DNA of 64,000 bases, taken from the NCBI RefSeq assembly GCF_000144695.1, contig NC_014378.1, positions 842,781 to 906,780 on the forward strand, written 5' to 3'. The position numbers and the translations under genes were made by a program. Of this stretch, positions 43,055-52,196 are shown piece by piece. The notes beneath the pieces were generated by a model. That model ran no database searches. It was not told the origin of the DNA and saw nothing but the letters and a program-made list of their open reading frames with translations. Positions within the stretch are counted from its first letter, which is position 1. The number at the start of each line of letters is the position of its first letter. The stretch comes from Acetohalobium arabaticum DSM 5501. GTDB taxonomy: Bacteria > Bacillota > Halanaerobiia > Halobacteroidales > Acetohalobiaceae.

Positions 43055-44002
43055 ATGGATTTATTGGATGAATATAGTGACTTTTTGGTGGATGAGTATC
43101 AGAATTTTCCGCAGAGTAACTATGTAAATATCTTATTGGTGAGAAAAACTGAATCTGAAACAATCTTTAGAACTGAAAGTGAAGGTGGGTTAAGCAAAGA
43201 ATTTGTTAGAATTACTGGACAAGAAGAGCCCACTCAACGAGTAGTGATGACTAAGCGCAAACAGGTAGCAGTTGAGAGAAGGACAGGTAGAGAGTTATTA
43301 CGCAGACATGATCAATTATTTGAAAATGATGGAGATATCTGTGCTATGAATAGAAATACACCCTGCGGTGAATGTGTAGACTGCATGTTATACGGTTTTG
43401 CCGTCGGTAGTGGTGGAGCACAGAAAGCTAGAGTGATTACTAATGATGCTTATTCTTTATTACCAGCTAAAAAAGTGACGGCTAAAAGGACCTTCAATGC
43501 ATTATATGATAATGGAACTATGAGAGATCCAGAGACTGGAGAAACTTCTACTAGTTTAGGTGAGGTTGAATATATTAAGCCGGAGACTCACTTTATTGAT
43601 GTTCAGACACTTAAAGATGTTACTGCAGAAGAGTTAATTTATGTATTAGGCAATATTTTGAGAAGTACCCGCTATGGTGCCATTTCGTCTAAGATCGGGA
43701 AAATGGAGAATTATCTAGTAGGCATTTACTTTAGTGACTGCGAATTAACTAGTAACTTAGAATTAACCCAACAGGTAAATCAAGAATTGGAAGAAGTAGA
43801 ATTTCCGCTGGAAACTGATAAGATTAAAGGCTTAGCTAAAGAGAAAATGGATCAGTCATTAGAGAGTATATTCGGGCAGGTCAAAGTTCTGGCTGATGAA
43901 AAGTTAGATCAGCTGCTTAATGAGATACGGGAGATCTATCAGAGTGATGAGCAAATAGAAGAGTTATTGGAAACTATAGTTAAGAAGTATCCGGGTAATT
44001 AG
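43055..44002 (+). CDS. csc2: Csc2 (Cas7d) backbone subunit
   Basis: 315 residues with Csc2 features: MTKRKQVAVERRTGRELLRR near 70-90, a Cys cluster NTPCGECVDCMLYGFAVG near 110-125 and RSTRYGAISSKIGKMENYL near 210. Polymerises along the crRNA. ATG 43055 is chosen; GGGAGG at 43042-43047 serves it and the ATG at 43040 lies within that site. Confidence 0.9.
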   Translation: MDLLDEYSDFLVDEYQNFPQSNYVNILLVRKTESETIFRTESEGGLSKEFVRITGQEEPTQRVVMTKRKQVAVERRTGRELLRRHDQLFENDGDICAMNRNTPCGECVDCMLYGFAVGSGGAQKARVITNDAYSLLPAKKVTAKRTFNALYDNGTMRDPETGETSTSLGEVEYIKPETHFIDVQTLKDVTAEELIYVLGNILRSTRYGAISSKIGKMENYLVGIYFSDCELTSNLELTQQVNQELEEVEFPLETDKIKGLAKEKMDQSLESIFGQVKVLADEKLDQLLNEIREIYQSDEQIEELLETIVKKYPGN

Positions 44003-44079
44003 AGGTAATTACATATATTCAGGGCTGGCTGGTTAGCTAGTCCTGATCAGATACTGTAATCTGTGGAGGTGAACTGAAA

Positions 44080-44784
44080 GTGGAACAGGAACGGAAAGTA
44101 TATCATGTGGAATTAGAACTGTTGGAAAATACTTTTTTTGCCAGCAGAGAGATCTATAATTATTATGAAACGGAACCGCTGTTAGGCCATTTTGCTTTAG
44201 CTTATGCTTTAGGATTATGCCAGGGGACGTATTCACAACCGAAAAAACCTCTTTATCAAGAACACTTTACTGACTTAAATGATAAAGGAATTTATCTAAC
44301 ACCTGCAACAGTAATCGGAAGACCGAAGTTTATTATTCAAAACTTCAATACTTTAAGTGATAGTTACTGGTATTCTTTCGAGAACAATGCTGTAGAAAGT
44401 GATAGATCTAAAGATAGGACTTCTGCTTCTAATTTTCCCCAGCAGGGTAGAGCTAAGATGTTGGCTACAGGAAATCAATTTAGTTTTTATTTATTTAGCA
44501 GAGATGAATTAGAGCTGCCTCGTTATATTAGACTTGGTAAGTTTATGAGCAAGGCTAAAGTGAAGCAGAAAAAGGTTAATTATGAATTACAGGAAGTAGA
44601 ACAGAAGAAGATTAGAAGAGTTTTAAGTCCACTAGATTTTGGAGAGAAAGTTGAGATGCATAGTTATGATACGATAAATATTCGGCCGACACCATTAATT
44701 AAGAATAGTATTTTAAGCGGAAAGATGCTCTATATTAAACAAAGTGATGAATACTTGCCGGCAGATATGAGTTATGGGGTGTAA
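44080..44784 (+). CDS. csc1: Csc1 (Cas5d-like) subunit
   Basis: 234 residues. The start YHVELELLENTFFASREIYNY and NYYETEPLLGHFALAYALG is typical of Csc1 in type I-D. It binds the 5' handle of crRNA. GTG 44080 has GGAGGTG upstream. The 77-base gap after csc2 contains CTGGCTGGTTAGCTAG, a short palindrome-rich stretch. Confidence 0.87.
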   Translation: MEQERKVYHVELELLENTFFASREIYNYYETEPLLGHFALAYALGLCQGTYSQPKKPLYQEHFTDLNDKGIYLTPATVIGRPKFIIQNFNTLSDSYWYSFENNAVESDRSKDRTSASNFPQQGRAKMLATGNQFSFYLFSRDELELPRYIRLGKFMSKAKVKQKKVNYELQEVEQKKIRRVLSPLDFGEKVEMHSYDTINIRPTPLIKNSILSGKMLYIKQSDEYLPADMSYGV

Positions 44785-44787
44785 ATT

Positions 44788-47037
44788 ATGATTGAGATTA
44801 GTCTAAGTGAAGATTATGAGCCAGTGAGCAAAGAGAATCCTTTTAATCTAGAATATACTCCCTTAAAGCATCAGTACCAAACTTATCGAGCACTACAGGA
44901 TAATCAGATAGTGATGAATCTTCATAATACAGGAACGGGGAAGACATTAGCTTCATTACTATATTTATTTGATCTGCAGGAAATAGGAGGAAATGTTCTG
45001 TTTATTGCTCCTACTAATGAGTTGATCCACCAACATGCTCGCGATATCAAAGGTTTTATTACTGAAAATGATTTGAAGTTTAATGTAATCAATGTTGATG
45101 CTGGATTATTAGAACAGCTGACTTCTCAGGCTAGGCGAAATGGAGATAAACTACATCGGTTATTGAGTAATCCGTTGGAGTTTGCTAAGGAGTTGGACTT
45201 AGAGTTCACTGACCGAAGCTATCCTTTTGTTTTTGTAACGAACCCTGATATCTTTTATTATGCGCTTTATTTCCAGTACAATAGAATTGATCGGAGAAAT
45301 TTATGCCAGGATTTTGCTGCTCTTTTTTCCTATATTGTGATTGACGAGTTTCATTACTATAATTCTAAACAGTTTGCAAACTTTCTTTTCTTCTTTGCGC
45401 TATCTAAGGGGTTCGGTTATTTTGCTGAGGATAGACGAATCTGTCTTTTATCTGCTACTCCTGCTCAGTATGTAATTAATTATTTAGAAGAATTGGATTT
45501 GAAGATGGAGATTATAGATTTAGAAGGAGATCAGGAGAAGAAGTTACAGACTTTAACTAAAGCTAAAGCAGAGATTGTTGCTGGTGATTTAGATGAAGAG
45601 ATAGATTTAGTTGAAGATAAGATTACAGACTATCTCCATCAGGGATTAGAGGGAGTAATTATCGGTAATTCATTAAGTAGAATTAATCGGGCTTTTGCTC
45701 AGATAGAATGGCCGGATAAAGAAAGAATTACTGGGCCGCAGAGCCGTAGGGCTAGACAGGAGGCCAATAAGAAACAGTTAATTTTAGCTACTCCAACTGT
45801 CGATATCGGATATAACTTTGATAAAGAGAATAAGAATAGACAGAATATCGATTTTGCTGTTGTGGAGGCTAAATCAGTAGATGAGTTACTGCAGCGAATA
45901 GGTCGAGCTGGACGAGTATTAGGTAAAGAGATTCAAAACCAGCCTAGTAAGCTATTGATCTTAGTTGATGACAATAGTTATAGCGTGTTGGCTGATGAGT
46001 TAGAAAAGAATAAAGAATACGGCCGCAAGGAGTTTGCTAAGTTATTAGTAAAGTTAAATACTCCACCGCAGAAGAAAGAGTTTGTACAGTATATTAATTC
46101 TTATGCTTTATTAGAGTCTTTCTATCCGTTATATGAGATGTACTGTGCTATGCCTGATGAGATTAAAGATTATATAGAAGAATTATTTAATCTGTTACAG
46201 GAGATTTTTAGTGGAACTAAGAGCTTTAGAAAATTGCTAGCAATCATGAGTAAGTTTAAGCATCATGAAAGAGTCTGTGAAGGAGAAGAAGAGTTAAGCC
46301 TACAGGATTGTCAGGATTTTTCTTACTGGTTCGATAATCGGACTTATCCTGATGATGTAATCGAGGAATATGCTGAAAATTCTGGTTTTCAAAAGAGTGT
46401 AATGGATTTTATCAGACAGGAGTATGCTGTAAAGAAGAGCTTATTTAATTTTCGTGATTCCTTTAATGGGCCTCGAGCTGTAGTATATGATCCTCAGGAC
46501 ATTTTAGCTTCTGATGAAGTAACAAGTTATGATCTATTACATGTAATTAGAAATTATAAGTATGATCTCTATTCATCACGCCAACAGTTTAAAGAAGCAA
46601 CAGGAAGTGACCTCAAAGGAGACTTTTATTTACAGGTAAGGGACTTTAGATCGGAAAAGATGAGACTATCCTATAGGCTTAAGTCACCGTATGGATTGGA
46701 TAAACAATCATTTGAAGAAAAACTATGTAATCGTCCATTAGCTTTATCTGGACTTGAATTGGTCAGTGATTCAGCTTTGAAGTCGGAGATTACGAATTAT
46801 TTTAAGGAAGAATATATTCCGATGTTGATTATGACCAATAATTTAACTTCTAATCTTTATGGGGCAGTAAAGAATAGTGCTATCTATCCAGTTAAAATAG
46901 AGATGATTTTTCCTGATTATGACTCTGAGGAATACTATGTTATCTTAGGTACAGCAGCCTTTTTGGTCTATCCTGAATTACGTGGTGCTATTTATGCAGC
47001 CGAGAACCAGAAAGAAGAGCCGGAAATTATTATCTAA
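44788..47037 (+). CDS. cas3: Cas3-type DEAD/DEAH helicase of type I-D
   Basis: 749 residues of helicase without an HD domain, as in type I-D where HD sits on Cas10d. Walker A HNTGTGKTLA (residues about 47-54), the DEFH box at 186-189, SAT at 222-224, TVDIGYNFD and the RIGRAGRV motif near 370. Unwinds DNA for degradation. It begins 4 bases after csc1. Confidence 0.9.
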   Translation: MIEISLSEDYEPVSKENPFNLEYTPLKHQYQTYRALQDNQIVMNLHNTGTGKTLASLLYLFDLQEIGGNVLFIAPTNELIHQHARDIKGFITENDLKFNVINVDAGLLEQLTSQARRNGDKLHRLLSNPLEFAKELDLEFTDRSYPFVFVTNPDIFYYALYFQYNRIDRRNLCQDFAALFSYIVIDEFHYYNSKQFANFLFFFALSKGFGYFAEDRRICLLSATPAQYVINYLEELDLKMEIIDLEGDQEKKLQTLTKAKAEIVAGDLDEEIDLVEDKITDYLHQGLEGVIIGNSLSRINRAFAQIEWPDKERITGPQSRRARQEANKKQLILATPTVDIGYNFDKENKNRQNIDFAVVEAKSVDELLQRIGRAGRVLGKEIQNQPSKLLILVDDNSYSVLADELEKNKEYGRKEFAKLLVKLNTPPQKKEFVQYINSYALLESFYPLYEMYCAMPDEIKDYIEELFNLLQEIFSGTKSFRKLLAIMSKFKHHERVCEGEEELSLQDCQDFSYWFDNRTYPDDVIEEYAENSGFQKSVMDFIRQEYAVKKSLFNFRDSFNGPRAVVYDPQDILASDEVTSYDLLHVIRNYKYDLYSSRQQFKEATGSDLKGDFYLQVRDFRSEKMRLSYRLKSPYGLDKQSFEEKLCNRPLALSGLELVSDSALKSEITNYFKEEYIPMLIMTNNLTSNLYGAVKNSAIYPVKIEMIFPDYDSEEYYVILGTAAFLVYPELRGAIYAAENQKEEPEIII

Positions 47038-47050
47038 AGAAGGTGATAAT

Positions 47051-47644
47051 TTGGATCAGAAACTCTATGTTCCTTTATCTGCTATTAATGCTTATAATTA
47101 TTGTCCGTATCGAGTTTATTTAGAGTATGTATTGGGAGAATGGAAGGATAATACTCATACAATAGAAGGCATTTTAAAACATGATCGGGCCCATTCTGGT
47201 GAACGTAGATATGATAGTAATAGAATACAGACAACTCAGGTTTTTGTTAAATCTGAACAGTATAGATTAGTAGGTAAGATAGATGTGGTGGAAGAAAAAG
47301 AAGGAGAGGTATATCCTGTAGAATATAAGAAGGGTAGATCGGGAGAATGGATTAATGATCATCTTCAGTTATGTGCGCAGGCACTTTGTTTAGAAGAACA
47401 GCTAGGAGTAAAGATAACGAAGGGGTATTTATGGTATTTTAGCAGTAGGGATAGAGAAGAAGTTGAGTTTGATCTAAAACTAAGAGATAAAACAATTGAG
47501 ACAGGAGAAAGTGTATTAAAAATTATGGAAGGAGAAGTGATACCAGAAAATGAATATAGCCGGCGGTGTAGAGCTTGTAGTATAGAAGAAATCTGTTTAC
47601 CGAAAGAAGTTTCGATCCTTAAAAAAGGAGGCATAGATTATTAA
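47051..47644 (+). CDS. cas4: Cas4 exonuclease
   Basis: About 197 residues. Cys18 (AYNYCPYRVYLEY) pairs with the C-terminal cluster RRCRACSIEEIC to hold a 4Fe-4S centre; the PD-(D/E)XK core includes VGKIDVVEEK and VEYKKGR. Takes part in spacer acquisition. TTG 47051 with AAGGTGAT upstream is chosen over the ATG at 46982 inside cas3. Ends at the cas1 start. Confidence 0.9.
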   Translation: MDQKLYVPLSAINAYNYCPYRVYLEYVLGEWKDNTHTIEGILKHDRAHSGERRYDSNRIQTTQVFVKSEQYRLVGKIDVVEEKEGEVYPVEYKKGRSGEWINDHLQLCAQALCLEEQLGVKITKGYLWYFSSRDREEVEFDLKLRDKTIETGESVLKIMEGEVIPENEYSRRCRACSIEEICLPKEVSILKKGGIDY

Positions 47645-48639
47645 TGCCTACTGTTTATGTTACTCAAGAGGATACTGCTTTACGCAAAAAGGGAGAGCGG
47701 CTAATAGTTAAACAAGGTAAGGAAAAGATAGCGGATGTTCCATTAGTTAAGGTTGATCAGGTTGTGGTCTTTGGGAATGCTTCCATTTCAGGTTCACTAA
47801 TTAGTTTGTTATTAAAAGCGGAAGTACCGATTGCTTATCTATCTTACTATGGTAAATATAAAGGAAGGTTAGTGCCTGAGTACTCTAAAAATTCATTATT
47901 AAGACTTAAACAGTTTGAAGCTCATAAGGACATGAAGGTGAAATTGGAATTGACAAGAAAGATAGTTAAAGGAAAGCTTACAAATATGCGGACTCTGTTA
48001 ATGAGGGATACTAGAGAAACGCGGTCAGAAGAAGTAAAACAGTTATGCCAGAAGATGAAGAATATCATTAATAAGATAGAACGGACAGAAAGCATTGATA
48101 AGCTACGTGGATTTGAAGGTATGGGTTCGAGGTATTATTTTAGTCAGTTTAATGAAGTTTTAAATGACAGTTTTAATTTTAATGGACGTAATAGACGTCC
48201 TCCTAAAGATCCGGTTAATTGTTTGTTAAGTTTCGGTTATTCTCTGTTGTTAAATGATGTATTAGCGGCTCTTTATTTAGTAGGATTTGATCCTTATATT
48301 GGCTTTTTTCATTCTAGTCAGTATGGTAAACCAGCTTTAGCATTGGATTTGATGGAAGAATTTAGACCTGTAATTGTTGATTCAGTAGTTAAAAGTGTAA
48401 TTAATAAAAAAATGATAGTATCAGATAATTTTAATAAAACTTGTGGTACGGTAAAAATGAAGGATAAAGCTCGAAATAAATTTTTAGAGCAGTATGAAAA
48501 AAGATTAAGAGAAGAATTTACTCATCCTGTATTTGAATATAAGGTTACTTGGCGTAGATGTATAGAATTACAGGCTAGGTTAATAAGTAAGACGATTAAT
48601 GAAGAAATTGAAGAGTATCCACCATTGGTGGTGAAATAA
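47644..48639 (+). CDS. cas1: Cas1 integrase
   Basis: 331 residues. Active-site residues Glu158 (RGFEGMGSRYYF), His223 (GFFHSSQYGKPAL) and Asp235/Glu238 (ALDLMEEFRP) are intact. Inserts new spacers with Cas2. The ATG overlaps the cas4 stop by one base. Confidence 0.95.
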   Translation: MPTVYVTQEDTALRKKGERLIVKQGKEKIADVPLVKVDQVVVFGNASISGSLISLLLKAEVPIAYLSYYGKYKGRLVPEYSKNSLLRLKQFEAHKDMKVKLELTRKIVKGKLTNMRTLLMRDTRETRSEEVKQLCQKMKNIINKIERTESIDKLRGFEGMGSRYYFSQFNEVLNDSFNFNGRNRRPPKDPVNCLLSFGYSLLLNDVLAALYLVGFDPYIGFFHSSQYGKPALALDLMEEFRPVIVDSVVKSVINKKMIVSDNFNKTCGTVKMKDKARNKFLEQYEKRLREEFTHPVFEYKVTWRRCIELQARLISKTINEEIEEYPPLVVK

Positions 48640-48912
48640 ATGTTTGTTGTGATCTCTTATGATATTTCAGAGGATAAACGAAGGAATCGGATCTTTAAGA
48701 TATTAAAGGATTTTGGTACCTGGATTCAGTATAGTGTTTTTGAATGTGAATTAGAAAAGAAAGATTATCTGAAATTGAGAGATAGGTTACAAAAAGTGTT
48801 GGATGAAGATGAAGATAATATTAGGTTTTATTTTTTATGTAGTAAATGTGAGGATGAGATAGAAAGGATAGGTAGTGAGAGCAGTCCAGCACAGCAATCA
48901 ATTATAATATGA
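48640..48912 (+). CDS. cas2: Cas2
   Basis: 90 residues. Starts FVVISYDISEDKRRNRI with the conserved Asp8, then QYSVFECEL. Bridges Cas1 dimers. Begins at the base after the cas1 stop. Confidence 0.94.
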   Translation: MFVVISYDISEDKRRNRIFKILKDFGTWIQYSVFECELEKKDYLKLRDRLQKVLDEDEDNIRFYFLCSKCEDEIERIGSESSPAQQSIII

Positions 48913-48951
48913 AGCAAATTAATATGATGAGCATTGATTGGAGGGGGATTT

Positions 48952-49746
48952 ATGTTCTATAGTGTGATAGTTAGATTTCGTGCTAAAAAGGATATCTACT
49001 TTAATTATTATCCTGGAGAGAGTCTACATGGTATGTTATTCCATATGATAAATAAGAGAGATGAAGAGAAAGTTACTGTTTTACATGATAGGTACAATAG
49101 TAAACCTTTTACTATTTCTCCGATTTTACCCTATTTGAAGTGGAGAAAAGGAAAGAGATACTTGAAAAAAGGAAAGAAATACTTCTTTAGAATAACTTTT
49201 TTAGAAGAAGAGTGGTACAAATTATTTATGGAATACTTTTTGTATCACCCAGAAGGTTTAAAATTAAATGGTGTTAAAATTGAGGTTATTGAAGCTTTGA
49301 CTAATTCAAAGCAGGATAATCGATGTGACTGTATTGAGCCAAGTCAGCTGCGGCAGAATAGTGGAGATGACCGAAAAATTAAATTCAAGTTTCATTCGAC
49401 GACTACTTTTAGTATTGAAGATAGACACATCATTTTTCCTAGAGCTGATTATTTATTTAATAGTCTATTCAGTAAATGGCAGGAGTTTGGTTCAGAAAAG
49501 TTGACGGTAGAAAGAGAAGATTTTGATAATATATATCTTTCACGTTATGATTTAGAATCAACAATGGAGTGGTTTAATGATTATCCGATCAAAGGCTTTG
49601 AAGGGAAATGTAAGTATGAGTTAAGCTCTAAAATATCTTCTAAGAAAGTTAAAGATATTAACTTATTAGCGGGTTTTGCTTTTTATGGAGGGGTAGGTTA
49701 TAAAACAACTATGGGATTAGGACAGGTTGCTAGAATGCAAAATTAA
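48952..49746 (+). CDS. cas6: Cas6 crRNA-processing endoribonuclease
   Basis: 264 residues. Ferredoxin-like fold start (FYSVIVRFRAKKDIYFNYY) with an early His (SLHGMLFHMI) and the C-terminal glycine-rich loop GFAFYGGVGYKTTMGLGQV typical of Cas6. ATG 48952 with GGAGGGGG upstream is chosen. Last gene before the leader and array, so it probably cuts the 37-base repeats. Confidence 0.9.
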   Translation: MFYSVIVRFRAKKDIYFNYYPGESLHGMLFHMINKRDEEKVTVLHDRYNSKPFTISPILPYLKWRKGKRYLKKGKKYFFRITFLEEEWYKLFMEYFLYHPEGLKLNGVKIEVIEALTNSKQDNRCDCIEPSQLRQNSGDDRKIKFKFHSTTTFSIEDRHIIFPRADYLFNSLFSKWQEFGSEKLTVEREDFDNIYLSRYDLESTMEWFNDYPIKGFEGKCKYELSSKISSKKVKDINLLAGFAFYGGVGYKTTMGLGQVARMQN

Positions 49747-50031
49747 TAAAAATTGGAATTCAAGCAGGAAAAAGAATATTTATGTATAATGAATATAATG
49801 GACATTGAAAATAAGATTAGTTTCCGAGGGCTTTAGTATGGGGTAAAACCCCTGGGGACGCTCGGAAATGGAGTAAATTAGAGCATTTGGTAGTAAAACA
49901 GATTATTTCTTATATAATTTAAAATACATTTTTAGTAAATATTGCAGCTTTAGAAGAGATATGCGTAAAATAAAGAGGTGCTCGGAAACTAAAGTTTAAG
50001 TTCTTTGATACTAGGTTTGAGTAGGGACGCA
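49747..50031 (+). promoter_or_regulatory. CRISPR leader with hairpin
   Basis: 285 AT-rich bases with no gene. A hairpin at 49821-49868 pairs TTTCCGAG with CTCGGAAA around an inner GGGGTaaaACCCC. CTCGGAAA recurs at 49981. The leader side is inferred from the degenerate repeat at the far end of the array. Confidence 0.6.
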
Positions 50032-50578
50032 CTTTAAAGAACTATAATTTCGTTTAAGGAATTGAAACTTTATTTTTTTAAATTAATACCATTTTAGTGT
50101 TGACACTTTAAAGAACTATAATTTCGTTTAAGGAATTGAAACTGCTTGAACATCATCTTTAGATCATCTCTTTTCTTAACTTTAAAGAACTATAATTTCG
50201 TTTAAGGAATTGAAACGGAAGATTTTGGAGATGTCACATTCGAGGAACTGGTCTTTAAAGAACTATAATTTCGTTTAAGGAATTGAAACGCTGCTAATAA
50301 CTCACTCACATTATTCATCTCCTTCCTTTAAAGAACTATAATTTCGTTTAAGGAATTGAAACGTACTGCTTTCTGCTGTGCAGCTTGGGCTTGTGCCTTT
50401 AAAGAACTATAATTTCGTTTAAGGAATTGAAACCATCATTTGGAGATTCATGTGAATTAATTGTTAAAGCTTTAAAGAACTATAATTTCGTTTAAGGAAT
50501 TGAAACAGGATAATATGCTTTCACTCGTTGCTTCGGGAGAGCTTTAAAGAACTATAATTTCGTTTAAGGAATTGAAGC
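50032..50578 (+). CRISPR. CRISPR array, 8 repeats and 7 spacers
   Basis: 37-base repeats starting CTTTAAAGAACTATAATT and ending AAGGAATTGAAAC begin at 50032, 50106, 50180, 50253, 50326, 50397, 50470 and 50542. The first seven are identical; the last ends GAAGC, marking the leader-distal end. Spacers are 37, 37, 36, 36, 34, 36 and 35 bases long, and no two are alike. Repeat orientation (GAAAC at the 3' end) agrees with transcription in the cas direction. The array is short for a complete type I-D system. Confidence 0.98.
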
Positions 50579-50672
50579 TAATATGATTAATTAAATGATA
50601 GAGGTGGTTTGAGATTTTAACTATAAAGTGTGCTAAATGCAAATCCAAGACAATGAATTTAGGAGGCTAAAA

Positions 50673-51256
50673 ATGGCCCATCGAACTTCCCGCTCAGGAT
50701 ATGAAAACTTAGTCGAACGGCTGAATGAGTTTCCTCAGGGAGCGCCTCCATCTGACACTCTTTATAAGATATTGGAGATGTTATTTACTGAACGCGAGGC
50801 AGAATTAGTATCCTTACTGTCGCCATAAGATGGAACATAAAGGTCAGGCCTGTGATGCTCCTATGGAGATTTGTATGACCTTTAATACTGCCGCTCAATC
50901 TTTAATTAAGCATGATTATGCGCGGGAGATAAGTACCGGTGAATGTCTAGAACTTCTAGAAGAGGCTAAAGAGCATAATTTAGTTCAATTTGGGGAAAAT
51001 GTACAGTAGGAGGTAGGGTTTATCTGCAATTGCTGTAGCTGCTATTGTGAAGCAATGATTGCTGCGCAGAAGTTTGGCATGATGGATCCGGTCCATACTA
51101 CCAAATTTAATTTTTGATAATCAGGCATTGATTAGTCATCGGGCTATGACTGCAATTTTAGGAGCAATTTTAAAGCTGCCCCCTCTAAAACAGATCTTAG
51201 CCAATAAGCAGATTAAATCGAAGTATTTAGGTAGACTGATTGATAAGCTGAATTAG
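50673..51256 (+). pseudogene. Decayed 4Fe-4S-type protein gene with internal deletions
   Basis: Three pieces of what looks like one protein: (1) MAHRTSRSGYENLVERLNEF to EAELVSLL with RBS GGAGG, (2) from about 50816 in a shifted frame, YCRHKMEHKGQACDAPMEIC on to NLVQFGENVQ, a TAG at 51007, then EVGFICNCCSCYCEAMIAAQ, (3) from 51116 ALISHRAMTAILGAILKLPP to a TAG at 51254. The Cys-rich middle is from a 4Fe-4S protein. Segments between the pieces seem deleted. That piece 3 belongs to the same gene is my recollection of the family. Confidence 0.7.
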
Positions 51257-51273
51257 TATTAAAATACAGAATT

Positions 51274-51293
51274 CCGCTTCTATATAGAAGCGG
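51274..51293. terminator. Hairpin after the pseudogene
   Basis: CCGCTTC / GAAGCGG stem with no U-tract; lies between convergent units. Confidence 0.4.
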
Positions 51294-51377
51294 GATAAAA
51301 ATATGTAAACATGCATATTCTTAGTAACAAGATGCTATAAATTACATTATTAAGTTACTTGCAAAAAATAATTCTAA

Positions 51378-51758
51378 CTATTTTAGTGCATGTTTCGATA
51401 ATGTCTTTTGAACCTCAAGAATGTCACTACTTTTTTTACTGAATTCTTTTATGACAGGCTGCTGGAGGCTGGCAATCCAAATCTTTAATTCTGAGTCCCT
51501 ATCAAAAGATCTAGCAGTTTCTATACTGAAATGTCTGATACTGCTGTAGGGAATTGAGTGAAGCTCTTTTTTGGCTCCTGTTAACCCCTGTTTATCTACA
51601 AGTATAAGACGTTTATTCGTAAATACAAAATAATCCCTTATTAACTGATATCCTTGTTCAATTTCTTCTCCTTTAATTAATATTTCTGCTAACTCTTTTT
51701 CTAATTTTTCCATATCCATTTCTGATGCATTTCCCATAAGTCCGCTAAATAATCCCAT
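51378..51758 (-). CDS. PH-domain (bPH/YvbH-like) protein
   Basis: 126 residues: IKGEEIEQGYQLIRDYFVFT, TNKRLILVDKQGLTG and PYSSIRHFSIETA form the bacterial PH-like barrel of the PF08000 group. No signal or membrane part. Minus-strand RBS AGGAGG is present upstream. Function unknown. Confidence 0.82.
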   Translation of the reverse strand: MGLFSGLMGNASEMDMEKLEKELAEILIKGEEIEQGYQLIRDYFVFTNKRLILVDKQGLTGAKKELHSIPYSSIRHFSIETARSFDRDSELKIWIASLQQPVIKEFSKKSSDILEVQKTLSKHALK

Positions 51759-51970
51759 CTAGATACCTCCTTAGAAATTTAATCAATAATTCAAGTTGTT
51801 TGATTATTATATTCAAATAGCAATTCACCTATTAATAAAATGAGAATAATTTAATTATAAAAAAGAGTAAAAATTCAGTCAATATAGGTTCCGGCCCAGT
51901 CTAAAAAATCATAAACTATATATAACTTAGAAAAAGGATTAGTTTGAGAAGCTATACAGGAGGTGGAAAA

Positions 51971-52159
51971 ATGAAATGGATTATTGGATTTTTAGCTGTG
52001 CTTGGGATTAGCGTTTGGGCATTTGTAAGTTTTCTAAAAAGCAATTTAAAAGAGAAGAAAGAAGTAGAAGTCATATCTGACAATCAAACTGATCAGTCTG
52101 ACGATAATATGGAAGTAGTTCGAGAGAAGATGATGAATGGTATAGAAGAGGATAAGTGA
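51971..52159 (+). CDS. Small single-helix membrane protein
   Basis: 62 residues: MKWIIGFLAVLGISVWAFV is a membrane helix, followed by a basic then acidic tail. ATG 51971 is chosen because GGAGGTGG precedes it. Family not recognised. Confidence 0.6.
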   Translation: MKWIIGFLAVLGISVWAFVSFLKSNLKEKKEVEVISDNQTDQSDDNMEVVREKMMNGIEEDK

Positions 52160-52196
52160 ACCTTCAATATTTACTTGTAAGAAACGATTAAGTAAT

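Noticed and set aside
50001-50060. Stem between leader end and first CRISPR repeat (AAGTTCTTT with AAAGAACT)
   Set aside because: Short, and the repeat half is shared by all eight repeats; likely coincidence.
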